Assembly (NCBI GenBank): GCA_014898415.1
Contig: RCTD01000002.1
Coordinates: 1,488,001 to 1,552,000 of the forward strand
Reading direction: 5' to 3'
Length of the DNA: 64,000 bases
Source of the DNA: Stromatinia cepivora
Lineage: Eukaryota > Ascomycota > Leotiomycetes > Helotiales > Sclerotiniaceae
Positions within the stretch are counted from its first letter, which is position 1. Each line of letters begins with the position of its first letter. Positions 35,117 through 49,655 of the stretch are shown here, piece after piece. The notes beneath the pieces were generated by a model. The model was not told where the DNA came from and did no database searches. It was given only the letters and a program-made list of their open reading frames with translations. The position numbers were made by a program, and so were the translations under genes.

Positions 35117-38100
35117 TTTCTTTATTGAAAATATCCTATTCGATTTTTCTAAATTATTAATTCTAATATTTTCTTGAACCTTTCGAAAACAATCTTTATA
35201 TAAGATTTTATCATTTTATCGACAACTATATTGTATATATTAATATAACTAATAACGATTTTTTCTTTTTTTATTAAATCTTTAATAAAATAATAATTAA
35301 TATTTATATATTTGAATTATTTATATAAATATAGATTCTTGATTAAAATTAAAGTGTTTTGATTATTATTAAATATTTGAACTATATTTTTGTTCTTTTT
35401 AATATAATTTGATTTGAATAGATTTTTGAGTATTTGTATAATCTATTTCTTTTATTTGATGAACATTATTATTATAATATATTCTGATTTCATATTAAAA
35501 ATAACCATAGATATTTGTTTTTTGTTAATCTATAATATAAAACTTTTATAGAATATTACAATTCTCTTTAAAATACTTTTCCGATTATATTTGTTATTAG
35601 CCCAATTTATATTTGTATATATCTTTATTATATTGTTAAATATATTGTATTCTTTATAAATATCAAATTGTATTTCCTTTAACCCGAATTATAGCTTTTG
35701 TTTAATTATTGATTATAAATATCACATTAGATTCTTCAAAATTATAATATAATATTTTATTAATTTTGTTATAAATTATAAAAATCTTTTAATTGAAAAT
35801 ATTATATCTAATCAAATATATATCATTAAATAAATTATATTTCCTATTTGTTATTGATATTCGTTTATATTTATTAATTCATCATCATCGATTATTAACC
35901 GGAAATAGATATAATCCATTATTAACAATTTCTTGACTTGATATTATCTATATATAATATTGTATTTGATTAATATAGTATTGAGATATTCTTTTTGATT
36001 TATAATTAATATATACACTTTTCTATTACAAATAACTTTAATATTTAGGATTTTATTAATCTCCCCTAGATTTTTAATATTAAAATAGATCGATAGTTTT
36101 TTATTAAATTAAATAATTTACAATAATATATATAATATAATAACGATATCGTTAATATATATCAATAATATTATATTACAGTTTTTAGATATATACAAAT
36201 ATAAATCTATTAAACTTTATACAAAACCTATATTTAAAAACTCTTTTTTCAATAATAAACTTCAATCTCTTTTAATTTATTTTAAATTATATAGATTTTA
36301 TAAAACTTATAATATATATCCCTTTTTGATTTTAATACTTTAGGGTAATTCGAAATAAATCTTTTCCTTCAAATATAATTCGATAAAGGCGTTTTTGATA
36401 TCGAAATATAAGTATTCCAAATTTTCCTTTGTGATAATAGTTAGGAATAATTTGAATATATTTAACTTTATTATTAATATAAATATTTTATTGTAATCCT
36501 TTTTTAGTACTTAATTGAATTTTCGAATTATTAATTTTATTTTGAATTATTCTATTTTATTATTTTTAATCTTAATTATAAATATCTATTTCATCGAAAT
36601 TAAATTATTTCTTTTAAAGAATATATATTCTTTTCAAATATTATTTTGAATCAAAAATATAATTTCCTTTTGGATAATTTCCTTTCATTTTTCAAAATAT
36701 TTTCGATTCGATATTGCTTTCTTATAAGTTCTTAGTATTTTGATTTCCAGAACTTTTTTAATCGAATATATTATATCTTTTATATTGTTTATATTTATCA
36801 ATAAAATTATAAAATCTGAAATAATTTTGTCTTTAATATAAAGATCCATTTTATAAATAATTGGAATTATAATTAGAATATATTCTATACTTTTTTGAAT
36901 TTTGATTTGTATAAATATTATAATTAATGCCTTTATAATCTTATTTTTTTATTTTTCTTTAGAATCTTATTTTATATCTCTTTTTTGTTTTCGTATTAAA
37001 TACTTTAAAGATTTATTTTTAAAATCTATTTTATTCTTTTATTTGATTTTAAATAATTATAGATTTACTTTGCTTTTTGATTTTGCTAAAATAGATTTAT
37101 TAACAAAATTTAAAATAATCTTAAATTTTGCTTCTAATATAGATTCAAAATTTATAAAAATTGATTTTTGGATTATATCCTTTGAAATAATGAATTCGAT
37201 ATCTGAAATATCCTTGAAAAAAGATTTTTGATTTATCTTCTGAATATTATTATCTTTATTTTTATTATATATTAATATTGATATATTTAATTTATTTGAT
37301 TTCAATTTGATAATTGAAATGTTTAATATAATTATTGAATTCAATATAATATTTATTGAAAAGAATATTTGAAATAAAAGTAATATAAATATTATATTTG
37401 GTATTGAAAATAGAAAAAATGTTTTATTTGTTATCGATTTATTATAAAATTTTCGATTTAGTTTTATATTCTTTGTTTTTTGTAAATCTGATTTATAATT
37501 TTTTAATTTAAAATTCAAATTTTTTTTTTAATGAGATTTATCTATAATTATTCTATTTAATCAAAATATATAATCTAATTTTAAAAAATATATTTTGATA
37601 TATTTATTTATAACTTTTAAATATTCTAAAAATATATCGATTCTTGAAGTATTCTATAATTTATTATATCTTTGCTTTTTTGAAATAATTTTGGGATTAA
37701 TATAAATATAATATTTGCTTTTCCAAACTTTATATATCTTTATATTTAATATTATATTTATAAAAGTTTTTATAAAAAATTGATTTATTTTATTTATATT
37801 AAAATCAATATTAATACAATTCCTAATATAAATATTGTATTTTATAACTTTATTCCAAAATTCTAATAATAATCTAATTTCTTTTAGTATTGCTTTTATA
37901 TTTATTTCTATAATTTTTATATTCCATTTTATAGATCTATTTTGATATAAAAAAGTAATTATTGTAATTTCGGATTATATATTTAATGATTATTTATAAA
38001 TAATTTATAGGAGTTCCGATATATTATCAATTTTAATTGTAATAATTTTTTTTTTAATAATTAATTCCATTTTCTTTTTCCAAATTTTCAATATTTGAAT

Positions 38101-40265
38101 TGTATTATCTTTTTGTTTAAATAATATAATTCAATTTACTTTTATACAATTATTAATAATCAATATAAAATAATAATTCTCTCGAATCGATTTTGAGAAT
38201 AATTTTATAATATCGAAATGTATAAATTCAAATCTCTTTAATTTATATAGATTTAATTACTTCGAAATATAATTAATCATCTTGATGAATATATATACTT
38301 TACAAATATCTAATTCAATTAAAATTTTTATCGATTTGATTATATTGAATATCTTATATAAATTCTTGATCTTATTTAAACCTAAATAATTGAATCTTCA
38401 ATATTATAATAAATATCTCTTTTTCTCCTTGAATATTAATTCGTTATTAATATCTTTAGTATTATCGATTATCTTTAAAAAAAAGCCTTTTTCCTAATTA
38501 TTTTGATATATATTAAAATAAAGAATTATATCCTTATATTCTTTGATTATATATGAAATTATATATATTCCATCTTATATTCTAATACGGATGATTTTCT
38601 TATTATCCTTTTTGAAATATATATAATAAAAATTGAATTCCCTTTACAACCCTATTTCACAGATTCTTTTTTCTGATAACAAGTTTACTCCTAATTTTAA
38701 TATATATAATATATTTGAAAATAACATTTTAAAATCATCTTTATATATTATATCCACTAAATCCCAATAATAATAATATATTACTCCTTCATTAATCTTT
38801 ATCCTTTATTTAACAATAAATTCTATTGATTTGAATAATAAAAATTAATCAAATATATATACAAAAATATCTATATTAATTTATTATTTATTAAAGGAAA
38901 CTTTATTAATAATTTCCTTTATCAAATTATAATCTTCCTTTATTATATCCTTAATATCGAAATTTGATTTAAAGATATTATTAATAGAATATATTTGATT
39001 TTTTTTATTGAAATAAATCTTTTTCGGATTTAATAATCTTTTTCTTTTTTAATAATAAAAATAACTACAAAAAAGTTTATTAATTCATATTAAATATAAA
39101 TAATCTTATATATAATAACCTTTCCTTTAATATAAATTACAAATATTATTTAAGATTTCGAAATCTGATTTTTAATGTTAAAAAGTATATCTAAATCCTT
39201 TTACAATTTATATTAATTTTGATTTATTTTTAAAACAAAGTTCCTTAATTTATAAATATTTAATTTTATTATTAATACTAAAACTAATTTGAATATCTAA
39301 TATATTTATTATTTTTTAATAATCAATTAAAAAATTATATATTAAAACCAAAAACAAAACAATATCTTAATATATTGATCAATAATTTTCGTTTACAATT
39401 TCTAGTTTCTTTTTATATTTTTTCAATTTGTTTTAAATTTCGATAATAATTATATTAGAATAAATATTAAATTGAAATTTGAAGTTCTGGATTATCATTA
39501 TATATATATTGATTATGATTATATTGATTCTGATATATTTTGATTTAAAATATCTTCAGAATATATATATTATTGAATATTCATCGATAAAGATTTTATT
39601 ATTATTATTAAATATTATATAAATATATAATAATATATTCGCTTCGTTCTTTAAATATTCTGATTTCAATTCGATATTATAATATATATAATTATTAATT
39701 TTATAAACAAATATTATATTAAATCCTATAATCTGTATATATTTATTTAATATTTAATTAATTATATAAAACTATTCTTTTCTTTTCAATTGTATCTTCG
39801 TTTATCTGAATTATCATTTATAATTATTTTGATTAAGTTTTGAAGGGTTATTTGATTCCAATATTATAAAAGTTTTTTGTTGTTTAATAAATATCGAAAA
39901 TAATCTTCAGATTTTTAAAACGATTTTAAAAAAAAATATATAATAAATAAATTCAGGATAATAAAGAAATATAAAAATAAAACAATAAGAAAATTTATAA
40001 AATTATATTATAATATATTTTTTTATAATTATATAAATTTGTTTTTTATCTTTATTATAATTCTATATCAATATTATATAGATTATTCTTTGTTTTAATT
40101 TATAATATTATAAATTATAAACTGTATTATTGTATTTTAATTTTATTTTGGTAATATTATATAAAAACTCTGATTTTCATTTTATTTTATTTCTATTAAC
40201 TATACTAATCCTTTCTCGATTTGCTTTACTTTCTAATTACTATTATACAATCAGATCTTATAATT

Positions 40266-40431
40266 TATTAACTTTTAATATAAAAAATAATAATATTATT
40301 GATTATATAAATTGAATTAAGGATTTATAATTCTAATAGGAATAGAATTGAGATTATCCCCAAATATGATTTGTATATTATTATAGTCTTGTGACCTCAA
40401 TTCTAATCCTATGATGGCCTCATTTCCAATA
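40266..40431 (-). repeat. 5' LTR of C2
   Basis: 166 bp. Its reverse complement begins TATTGGAAATGAGG (TG mutated to TA). Confidence 0.9.
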
Positions 40432-40475
40432 TTCCTTACAAATAATACCAAAGATTTCATCATCATCATTTCAAT

Positions 40476-40535
40476 TTCAATATCTTCAACTTCAATATCT
40501 TCAACTTCAATATCTTCAACTTCAATATCTTCTAA
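40476..40535. repeat. 15-bp tandem repeat in element B
   Basis: Unit ttcaacttcaatatc about four times. The minus strand reads VEDIE repeats in a frame that is not a credible gene. Confidence 0.88.
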
Positions 40536-40984
40536 CAATTTTTATATTCAAATTCTTCACTTTTCCAATAGAATCCCAAAAATTCTCCATATACTTTCGT
40601 TTTTTCGTCCTTTTGTTTGAATAATTTAAAGATTCGCTTTCGAATTTCATAAAATAAAATAGGATTCGGTTCGTATATTATATTCATATCTTTCGAATAA
40701 ATTCTTTCAATTCCTTTTCTTGTTTTCTTACTTCGAAAGTTTTTCATAATATTTTATAAATTTTCGACAATATTCCAAAGAATTTTCGAAAATTCGTTTT
40801 GAAATCAAATTCGTATATATTTTGAAAATAAATTCCGAAGATGAATTCTGAAGGGTTTTCGAAAAGTTTTCGATAATATTCTAAAGGGTTTTCAATAAGG
40901 TTCGAAGACTTTTATGAATCGAAAAAAATGAGATTATTCCCAAAATTAACCGACGAGTTGCTCTCAAGAATAAATGAAAAGAAT

Positions 40985-41174
40985 TATAAGAATCATAACA
41001 AAAAATCAGTTAATTTCGAATAACAATAGATTTGGGTTTAGAATCAAGACTTTTCATTACTTTCTCTAAATGATATCGAAGAATTCCCCTCTATATAGAT
41101 GAAAACTCTTCAAACTAGCGTACAATTCGGCCCGCTTTCGGCTAGCCTTAGTTTCGTAGTTGAGGTTCGTAACA
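40985..41174. repeat. Right LTR of element B
   Basis: 190 bp. Begins TATAAG where the left copy has TGTGAG, and ends in GTAACA followed by the TCCAA duplication. Confidence 0.92.
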
Positions 41175-41179
41175 TCCAA

Positions 41180-41427
41180 TCGGAATGAAGGATCTTCTAG
41201 CTTTTATCAATCTACCGATTGATAAAGTGATCCTGATATACTAATAAACAAAGATCTAGTTTAATTAAAGTATATATCGGCTAAATAACCATTCATTCGT
41301 TTTATATATATAGCTCTTGATTCATATAATCAAGGGTAAATTATTCAATTCTTTTATTTTATCAATCATATATACCATTTATTCCCCGATCCCTGAAAAT
41401 GCTTTATAATTATATTATCCCGTAATA
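41180..41427 (+). repeat. 5' LTR of element A, second part
   Basis: Remaining 248 bp of the split LTR, with a tatatatata TATA-like box near 41305. It ends GTAATA, followed by gttatgaaccc as the likely primer-binding site. Confidence 0.9.
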
Positions 41428-42943
41428 GTTATGAACCCAATAGCCCTTAAATCTATACAACTTTCTATCCAATAATTATTAAATACTCAAAAAATCATTC
41501 TTAAAATATTATTCCTATTTTATTTATAATTCAATATTTATATCAATTCAATTACTTTTATTCAATATAATAAAAGATCAAAATGATCTTTTTCTTATAA
41601 TCTGTATTCAATAACCGAAATAATATCTATATTTGAAAAATAAATATCAAGTTCAAAGAATCTAGGATTCAATCAATCCAAAGAATGATCTATTTGTTTC
41701 TATATCAATTATATCCATTCCAAACTCCGATTTAACAAATGAATCTATCCGTATTCAGATCGATTAGCTTTTAGTCAAACCATTTGTTTTATTTTCCATT
41801 ATCGATCTCTAAACCAAATATAATTAAAAAAAACAAATTCAATATCAAAAGGAATTCTCGGAATATCTTATAACAATTTAATTCAAAAAAGATATAAATA
41901 AAAATATAAAAATAAAAGATTTTAACAATAATATATCGGGATCCATTCCTAATAGATTCATTACTTTATTCCCAATCATTTTTCAAGAAATCTCTTCCGA
42001 ACTTATCTTTCTTTAATTGAAGTATCGATACCGATAACAAGAATATATATAAAATCACAAAATCTTCTATAATATTTATAAATAGATTGAATCATTAATT
42101 AATCAAGTATACCTTATAAAACTATCCATTCTTAATCTAGGTATTACAATTCTTCCATTTAAGATAATCATTAATATATTCAAAAGAAAGTTTACATTTA
42201 TAATAACTATTATTAAATTCACAGTATTACAAAAATATCGATCTATTCTAACACAAACTTCGCTCGACAGAACCGATCCTATCAAATAGTATAGGGATTG
42301 GATTATAATCTATATTAAAGTTTTCATATATAAGATCATTAAGATACAAAATAAAGTTATTATTAATACTTTTCTATAAATTATTGATATCAGAATACTT
42401 CTAATCTAAGTAAATATTATAATTATACAGATCGAAATGAATAATCAATTTGAATTACCTAATCTTTCATTCAAGCAATTCGGAGATATTTTTGAAGAAT
42501 TAATCTTTTAGGATTCTATTTCTTCAAAAGTTAAAAAAAAAATATATTTTATATTTATTTTTTTTCAAAATAATAAAAAGTTTAAAAAGAATAAAAAGAA
42601 TATTAATTTTAGAAATAATCAAGGGATCAAAAAGATCTGGGAATATCCTTATAGAATTAAATCTAAATGAAATAATAAAATTGATTATGATTATATTATT
42701 CATAATTATAAGATCATAAAGTTAATGTTTATTAAAAGAACTAATCTATTACTTAAAAGAATATTCAATGAAAATGAATTATAAATAATTAAGGATCGAG
42801 CAAAATCGTATTTATAGAAATAATTTCACCTTAATTGAATTAAAAGGAAATAAATGAAAAGTTCCATTGATCTTTTAAAATCTTCAATTAATATTGCTAT
42901 CTTGGATGCTCGATATAATTAATTAAAGGTATACTCTATAACA

Positions 42944-43240
42944 ATGAAAATATATCATCTATTTAATAATACTTTACTCGATAATTATAATGTTATATAT
43001 ATCATAAATAATATATCTCTATTAAATGATCATCAATATCGACCATCCAATCTTAATGATCTTATAAAAATAAACATTTTCAGCTTCCAAATCTTAAGAT
43101 ATAGGATTTATATTATCAAAGGAATCATCAAAAGAAAAGATTATTCTAATAATAATTTGATCTTAAACAATATAATATTTATTCTTAACTTTCATATCAA
43201 TATTATTTTGGAGATTCAATTAAAAAAAGTTAATCTATAA
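42944..43240 (+). pseudogene. Copia protease region of element A
   Basis: The open frame LLDNYNVIYIINNISLLNDH... followed by ...NNIIFILNFHINIILEIQL has the layout of the Copia aspartic protease: LLDSGxxxHIVNN at the active site, then a V.YIPNFHxNLIS-type flap-side block. The catalytic Asp-Ser-Gly reads Asp-Asn-Tyr. This supports Copia identity and plus orientation. Surrounding sequence from 41428 to 44155 should be gag, protease and the start of integrase, but is too decayed to delimit. Confidence 0.7.
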
Positions 43241-44155
43241 TTCTCAGGATATAACTATACTCTTCATAAAGGAGATCATATAAATAATATAATAATTATT
43301 TAATATATTTGTATTGAAAATCTTGTATTCTTAAAATACAAATGATTTTCTATTTATTCGAATATTCTTTTATTTATTCCTGTAAACAATTTTTCTATAA
43401 TATACTCAATAATAAACAGAAAAATAAACAAAATATTTTATTATTCTTATAATTCATTTTTTCTAAAAGAAGATATAAATAAAATATAATATAAACATTC
43501 CGAATATTTGAATAAAGAAACTCTTAAATATTTAATATTTGTAATATAAAATATCAAAATAAAAGATATTATTTGTTTCAATTATATTGATTACATTTAT
43601 ATTTATATAAAGCAAATCATTTCTTATATTCCAAATGATTACCAGTTATCTCAATCCTTTTACAAAATTTAATGGGATCTTTTTGATTTTGATAAAAGGT
43701 ATAATAATATATTATAATTTCTATTAATCAAAGAAATATATTATAACAAAATCTTTTCATATTTAATTTATTATAAAATATATAATAAAATATTTGTAAT
43801 CATTCAAAACTTTATAGTCTGGATTCATTATAAGTATAACTTAATAATTGTAACAATCAAATAGGATAATGATATATTTATTATTGGAATTATAAGAGTA
43901 ATGTTATTTGAGAAATAAATCAAATAAAAAAGCATCGAATTCAAATTATCTCTGTTTTATATATATAAACCCAATAAAGGATCAAAACGTATAGAATAAG
44001 AAATAATTATAAAACAAATAAAAATATAAATTATAATAAATTTATCAAATAAATTATAGGTGAAAATGATATAAACTATTATTTATTTATATAATATAAA
44101 TCCTTTGAAGATCAAATCTTTTAAATCGTTTAATAAAATATTCAATATATAATTC

Positions 44156-44321
44156 TGTTGGAAATGAGGCCATCATAGGATTAGAATTGAGGTTACGTGA
44201 TTATAATGGTGTATAGATCATATTTGGGGATAACTTTAATTCTATTTCTATTAGAATTATAAATCCTTAATTCAATTTATATAATCAACAATATTATTAT
44301 TTCTTATACCAAAAGTTAATA
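44156..44321 (+). repeat. 5' LTR of C1
   Basis: 166 bp, TGTTGGAAATGAGGCC to AAAGTTAATA. Confidence 0.93.
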
Positions 44322-46139
44322 AATTATAAAATCCAGTTGTATAAGAATAATTAAAAAGTAAAGCAAATCAAGAAAGGATTAGTATAATTAATAAGAATGA
44401 AATAGAATGAAAATCAGAGTTTTCATATAATATTATCGAAATAGAATTGAAATATAATAATATAGTTTATAATTCATAATATTATAGATCAGAATAGAGA
44501 ACAGTCTATACAATATTGATATAGAATTATAACAAAAACGAAAAATAAGTTTGTATAACTATAAGAAAATATATTACAATATGATTTTATGAATTTTCTT
44601 ATTGTTTTATTTTTATATTTCTTTATTATTCCGAACCTATTTATTATATATTTTTTAAGATCGTTTTAAAAACCTAAAGATTATTTTCGATATTTATTAA
44701 ACAACAAGAAACCTTTACAATATCGAAATCAAATAATCCTTCGAAATTCGATCAAAATAATTATAAGCGATGATTTAGATAAACAAAGATACAATTGAAA
44801 AGAAAAGGATAGTTTTATATAATTAATCAAATATTAAACGAATATATATAGATTATAGAACTCAATATAGTATCTATTTACAAAATCAATAATTGTATAT
44901 ATTATAATATCGAGTTGAAATCGGAATATTTAAAGGATGAAGCGAATACATTATTATATATTTATATAACATTTAATAATAATAATAAAGCTTTTATCGA
45001 TGAATATTTAATAATATATATATTCTGAAAATACCTTAAATCAAAATATATCAAAATCAATATAATCACAACCAATATATATATGATAATAATCCAGAAC
45101 TTCAAATTTCAATCCGATATTTATTCCAATATAATCATTATCGAAGTTTGGAATAAATTGAAAGAATATAAAAGGAAATTAAGAATTACAAATGAAAATT
45201 GTTGATTAGTATATGAAGATACTGTTTTATTTTTGATTTTAATATATAATTTTTTAATCGATTATCAAAAAGTAATGGATATATTAAATATCCAAATTAA
45301 TTTTAATATCAATAATAAAATCAAGCATTTGTAAATTAAAGAACTTTATTTTAAGGATAAATCAGAGCAAATATAAATTGCAAAAGGATTTAGATATATT
45401 TCTCAATATCAAGAATCAGATTTCGAAATCCCAAATAATATTTGCGATTTGTATCAAAAGGAAAATCATTATATATAAGATTATTTATATTTAATACAAA
45501 TTAATAAACTTTTTTGTAATTATCTTTATTATTAAAAGAAAAAAGGATTATTGAATCTAAAGAAGATTTATTTCAATAAAAAAGATCAAATATACCCTAT
45601 TAATAATATCTCTAAATCAAATTCTAATATTAAGGATATAATAAAGGAAGATTGCAATTTGATAAAGGAGATTATTAATAAAGCTTTTTCTAATAAATAG
45701 TATATTGATATAGATATTTTTTTATATATATTTAATTAATCTTTATTATTCAGATCAATAAATTCTATTATTAAATAAAGAATAAAGATTAATAAAGGAA
45801 TAATATATTATCATTATTAGGATTTAATAGATATAATATACGAAGATAATTTTAAGATACTATTTTCAAATATATTATATATATTAAAGCTAAAAATAAA
45901 CTTGTTATTAAGAAAAAGGATTTATGAAATAGGATAGTAAAAGGAATTCAATTTTTATTATATATATTTTAAAAAGGATAATAAGAAAATTATCTATATT
46001 AAAATGTAAAACAGAATATATATAATTTCATATATAACTAAAGGATACAAAGATATAATTCTTTATTCGAATATATATTAAAATGTTCAGGAAAAAGGCT
46101 TTTTTTCAGAAATAATCGATGGTATTAAAGATATCGATA

Positions 46140-49100
46140 ATAAATTAATATTCAAAAAGAAAGAAAGATATCTATTATAATATCAAAAATTCAATTATCT
46201 AGATTCAGATAAAATTAAAAATCTATACAAGATATTCAATATAATCAAAACAATAAAAATCTTAATTGAATTAGATATCTACAAAATATATATATTTATT
46301 AAGATAATCAATCATATTCCAAAGTAATTAAATTTGTATAAATCAAAAAGACTCGAATTTATATATTTCGATATTACAGAATCATTTCCAAAATCGATTT
46401 GAAGGAATTATTATTTTATATTGATTATTAATAATTATACAAAAATAAATTGGATTATATTATTTAAACAAAAAGATAATATAATTCAAATATTGAAAAT
46501 TTAGAAAAAGAAGATGGAATTGGCTATTAAAGAAAAAATCATTATAATCAGAATTAATAATATATTGGAATTTTTATAAATTTTTTATAAATGGTTATTA
46601 GATATATAATCCGAAATTATAATGATTGTTTTTTTATATCAAAACAAATCTATAGAATAGAATATAAGGATTGTAAAGGTAAATATAAAAGTAATATTAA
46701 AAAAAACTGGATTATTATTAAAGTTTTAGAACGAAATTGTAAAATACAATATTTATATCAGGAATTGTATTAATATTGATCCTAATATAAATAAAATAGA
46801 TCAATTCTTTATAGAAACTTTTACAAATATAATACTAAATATAGAAATATACAAAATCTAAAAAAGCAAATGTTATATTTATATCAATTCCAAAATTATT
46901 CCGAAAGAACAAAGATACAATAAATTGTAGGATATTTCGAGAATTGATATATTTTTAAAATATTCAAAAGTTATAAATAAATATATCAAAATATATTCTC
47001 CAAAACTAAATTATATATTTCGATCAAATAGAATAATCATAGATAAATCTTATCGAAAAAGAGATTTGGATTTTAAATTAAGAAATTGTAAATCAGATTT
47101 ATAAAGAATTAAAAATGTAAAGCCAGATCGAAGATCTTATAATAAACCAATAACAAACAAAGCATTTTCTCCATCCTTAACACCTTCTTTATCCTCAACA
47201 CCAAACGCAATACCTATATCACCTTTATTCCAAACATTCTCTTTAATAGATATTATACTAAATTTAATGATTATATCAAGCACCTCAATTATCGAATTAA
47301 AATCAGATAAATTAAATATATCAATATTAATATATAATGAAAATGAAGATAACAATATTCAGAAAACAAATCAAGAATTTTTTTCTAAAAATACTTTAAA
47401 TATTGAATCCATTATTCCAGAAATTCCAATTCAAGAATCAATTTTTGTAGATCCTGAATCTATATTAGAAACAAAATTTAAGATTATCTTAAATTTTGTT
47501 GATAAGTTTATTTCAATAAAATCAGAAAACAAAATAAATTTATAATCATTTGAAATCGAATAAAAAGATATAATGGATTTTGAAGATAAACTTTTAAGGT
47601 ATTTAATACAAAAACAGAAAAGAAATATAGAACAAGATCCTAAAGGAGAATAGGAAAACAAAATTATAAGGATATTGATTGTAATATCTATATAAACCAA
47701 AATTCAAGAAAGTATAGAATATATTATAATTACAATCCCAATTATTTATAAAATAAATCCTTATATCAAAGATAAGATTGTTTCAAATTTCATAATTTCA
47801 TTAATAGATACAAATAATATAGAAAATATAGCATATTTAATTAAAGAAATTCTGGAAATCAAAATATTAAGAATTTATAAAGAAGCAATATCGGATCAAG
47901 AATATTTTGAAAAATAAAAGAAAATTATCCAAAAGGAAATTATATCTTTAATTCAAAATAATATTTAAAAAGAATATATACTCTTTAAAGAAAGTAATCT
48001 AATTTCGACGAAATAAATATTTATAATTAAAATCAAGAATAATAAAATAGAACGATTCAAAACAAAATTAATGATTCAAAAGTTTAATCAAAGATTAGAA
48101 AAAGATTATAATGAAACATTTGTATCAATAATGAAACTAAATTTACTCAGATTATTCCTAGTTATTGTTACAAAGGAAAATTTAGAATATTTATATTTCG
48201 ATATCAAAAACGTTTTTATTGAATTGTATTTGAAGGAAGAAATCTATTTCGAATTATTCTAAAATATTAAAATCGAAAAGGGATATATATTATAAGCTTT
48301 ATAAAGTCTATATAATTTGAAGCAAATTGGAAAGAATTAGAGTTTATTATTAAAGAAAGAATTTTTAAATATAAGTTTTGTATAAAATTTAGCAGATCTA
48401 TATCTATATATATCCAAAGATCATGATATAATATTATTGATATATATTAATGATATCGTTATTGCATTATATATATCATCGCAAATCATTTAATTCAATA
48501 AAAAACTATCAATCTGTTTTAATACTAAGAATCTAAAGGAGATTAGTAAGATCCTAAATGTTAGGATTATTCACAATAGAAAAGTGTATATATTAATTAT
48601 GGATCAAAAAGAATATCTCGATATTATATTAATCAAATATAGTATTATATATAAACAATATTAAACCAAAAAACTATTAATAATGAATTATATTTATCTC
48701 TAGCCAATAATCGATAATAATGAATTAATAAATATAAACGAATATTAATAACAAATAAAAAGTATAATTCATTTAATAATATATATTCAATTAAATATAG
48801 CATTCTTAATTAAAAAACTTTTACAATTTATAACAAAACCAGTAAAACATTATATTATAGCTTTAAAGAATTTGATACAATATTTACAATCAACAATCAA
48901 ATAAAAGCTATAATTCAGATCAAAAGAAATACAATCTGATATTTATAAAAATATAATATATTTAATAATATAATAAAAATATATATAAATATAGATTGAA
49001 TTAATAATAAATATAACCAAAAAAATGTTTCAAAAAGAGTTATAATATTTTATAAAAATCTTATATTATAAGCTAATAAGAAACAAATATTTGTAACTAT

Positions 49101-49460
49101 CTCTAATACAGAATCAGAATATATTACAATAATAATATTTATTAAATAAAGGAAATGAATTATATAAATACTTAAAGATCTATTTAAATCAAATTATATT
49201 AAAAAAAACAAAGATATAGTTTAGATATTTGATAACAATCAAAATACTTTAGCTTTAACCAAGAATCTATATTTATATAAACAATTTAAACATATAAATA
49301 TCAATTATCATTTCATCAAGGATTTAATAGAAAAAGAGAAAATCGTTATTAATTATATCAATATATATAATATGATTGTTAATGAAATAATGAAATTTTA
49401 TATAAGGATTGCTTTCAAAAGATTCAAGAAAATATTAGGATTAGTAATCTAAAAGGATCG
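46140..49460 (+). pseudogene. Degenerate Copia pol of C1
   Basis: Read through stops, in order. Pre-integrase: QKFNYLDSDKIKNLYKI. Integrase: EFIYFDITESFPKSI, ILIINNYTKINWII and ...IIRINN, matching D.GPFPxSxxGxRYF, DDYSR and RSDNG. An Asp/Ser/Ile-rich linker is open at 47267-47545. Reverse transcriptase: KLMIQKFNQRLEKDYNETF, LYFDIKNVFIELYLKEEIY, SLYNLKQIGKN, and YINDIVIA where YVDDLLIA is usual (about 48455). RNase H at about 49060-49460: SEYITI, DNNQNTLAL, KHININYHFIKDL. Catalytic Asp residues commonly read Asn, the G-to-A outcome. The product cannot be active. Confidence 0.88.
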
Positions 49461-49484
49461 AATAGGATATCCTCAATAAAGGAA

Positions 49485-49650
49485 TATTGGAAATAAGATC
49501 ATTATAGAATTAGAATTAAGGTTATATGATTATAATGGTATACAGACTATATTTGGGGATAATTTCAATTCTATTTTTATTAGAATTATAGATCCTTAGT
49601 TCAATTTATATAGTCAATAATACTACTACTTCCTACACCAAAAGTTAACA
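49485..49650 (+). repeat. 3' LTR of C1
   Basis: 166 bp, TATTGG to TTAACA, followed by the AATTC duplication. Confidence 0.93.
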
Positions 49651-49655
49651 AATTC

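Larger units (their letters stand above)
34951..40431 (-). mobile_element. Copia retrotransposon C2, minus strand, nested in element B
   Basis: 166-bp LTRs at 34951-35116 and 40266-40431, the same family as C1 and C3 in reverse orientation. Flanks are CTCCT (34946-34950) and TTCCT (40432-40436), a 5-bp duplication with one C-to-T change. Total length 5481 bp, against 5495 for C1. The minus-strand frame at 37518-37057 shares the variable pol segment (ISILIYN.N.DNNIQK.NQ) with C1 at about 47310 and C3 at about 61900, confirming family and orientation. Coding capacity is destroyed by stops. Confidence 0.9.
33578..41174. mobile_element. LTR element B, non-autonomous, inserted in the 5' LTR of A
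   Basis: 190-bp LTRs at 33578-33767 and 40985-41174 with TG...CA ends in the left copy and TCCAA target duplications at 33573-33577 and 41175-41179. Without the nested element C2, its interior is only about 1.7 kb and holds no gag or pol, just tandem repeats. It is therefore a non-autonomous (TRIM/LARD-like) element. A pyrimidine-rich ccttcctttcc just inside the left LTR would be a polypurine tract if the element points to the minus strand; orientation is otherwise open. Confidence 0.88.
44156..49650 (+). mobile_element. Copia retrotransposon C1, plus strand, nested in element A
   Basis: A complete 5495-bp element with 166-bp LTRs (44156-44321 and 49485-49650) starting TGTTGG (TATTGG in the right copy) and ending TTAACA (TTAATA in the left). 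Exact target duplication AATTC lies at 44151-44155 and 49651-49655. A polypurine aaagg lies before the right LTR. All Copia domains can be read in order through stops. It interrupts the integrase of element A. Confidence 0.95.
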
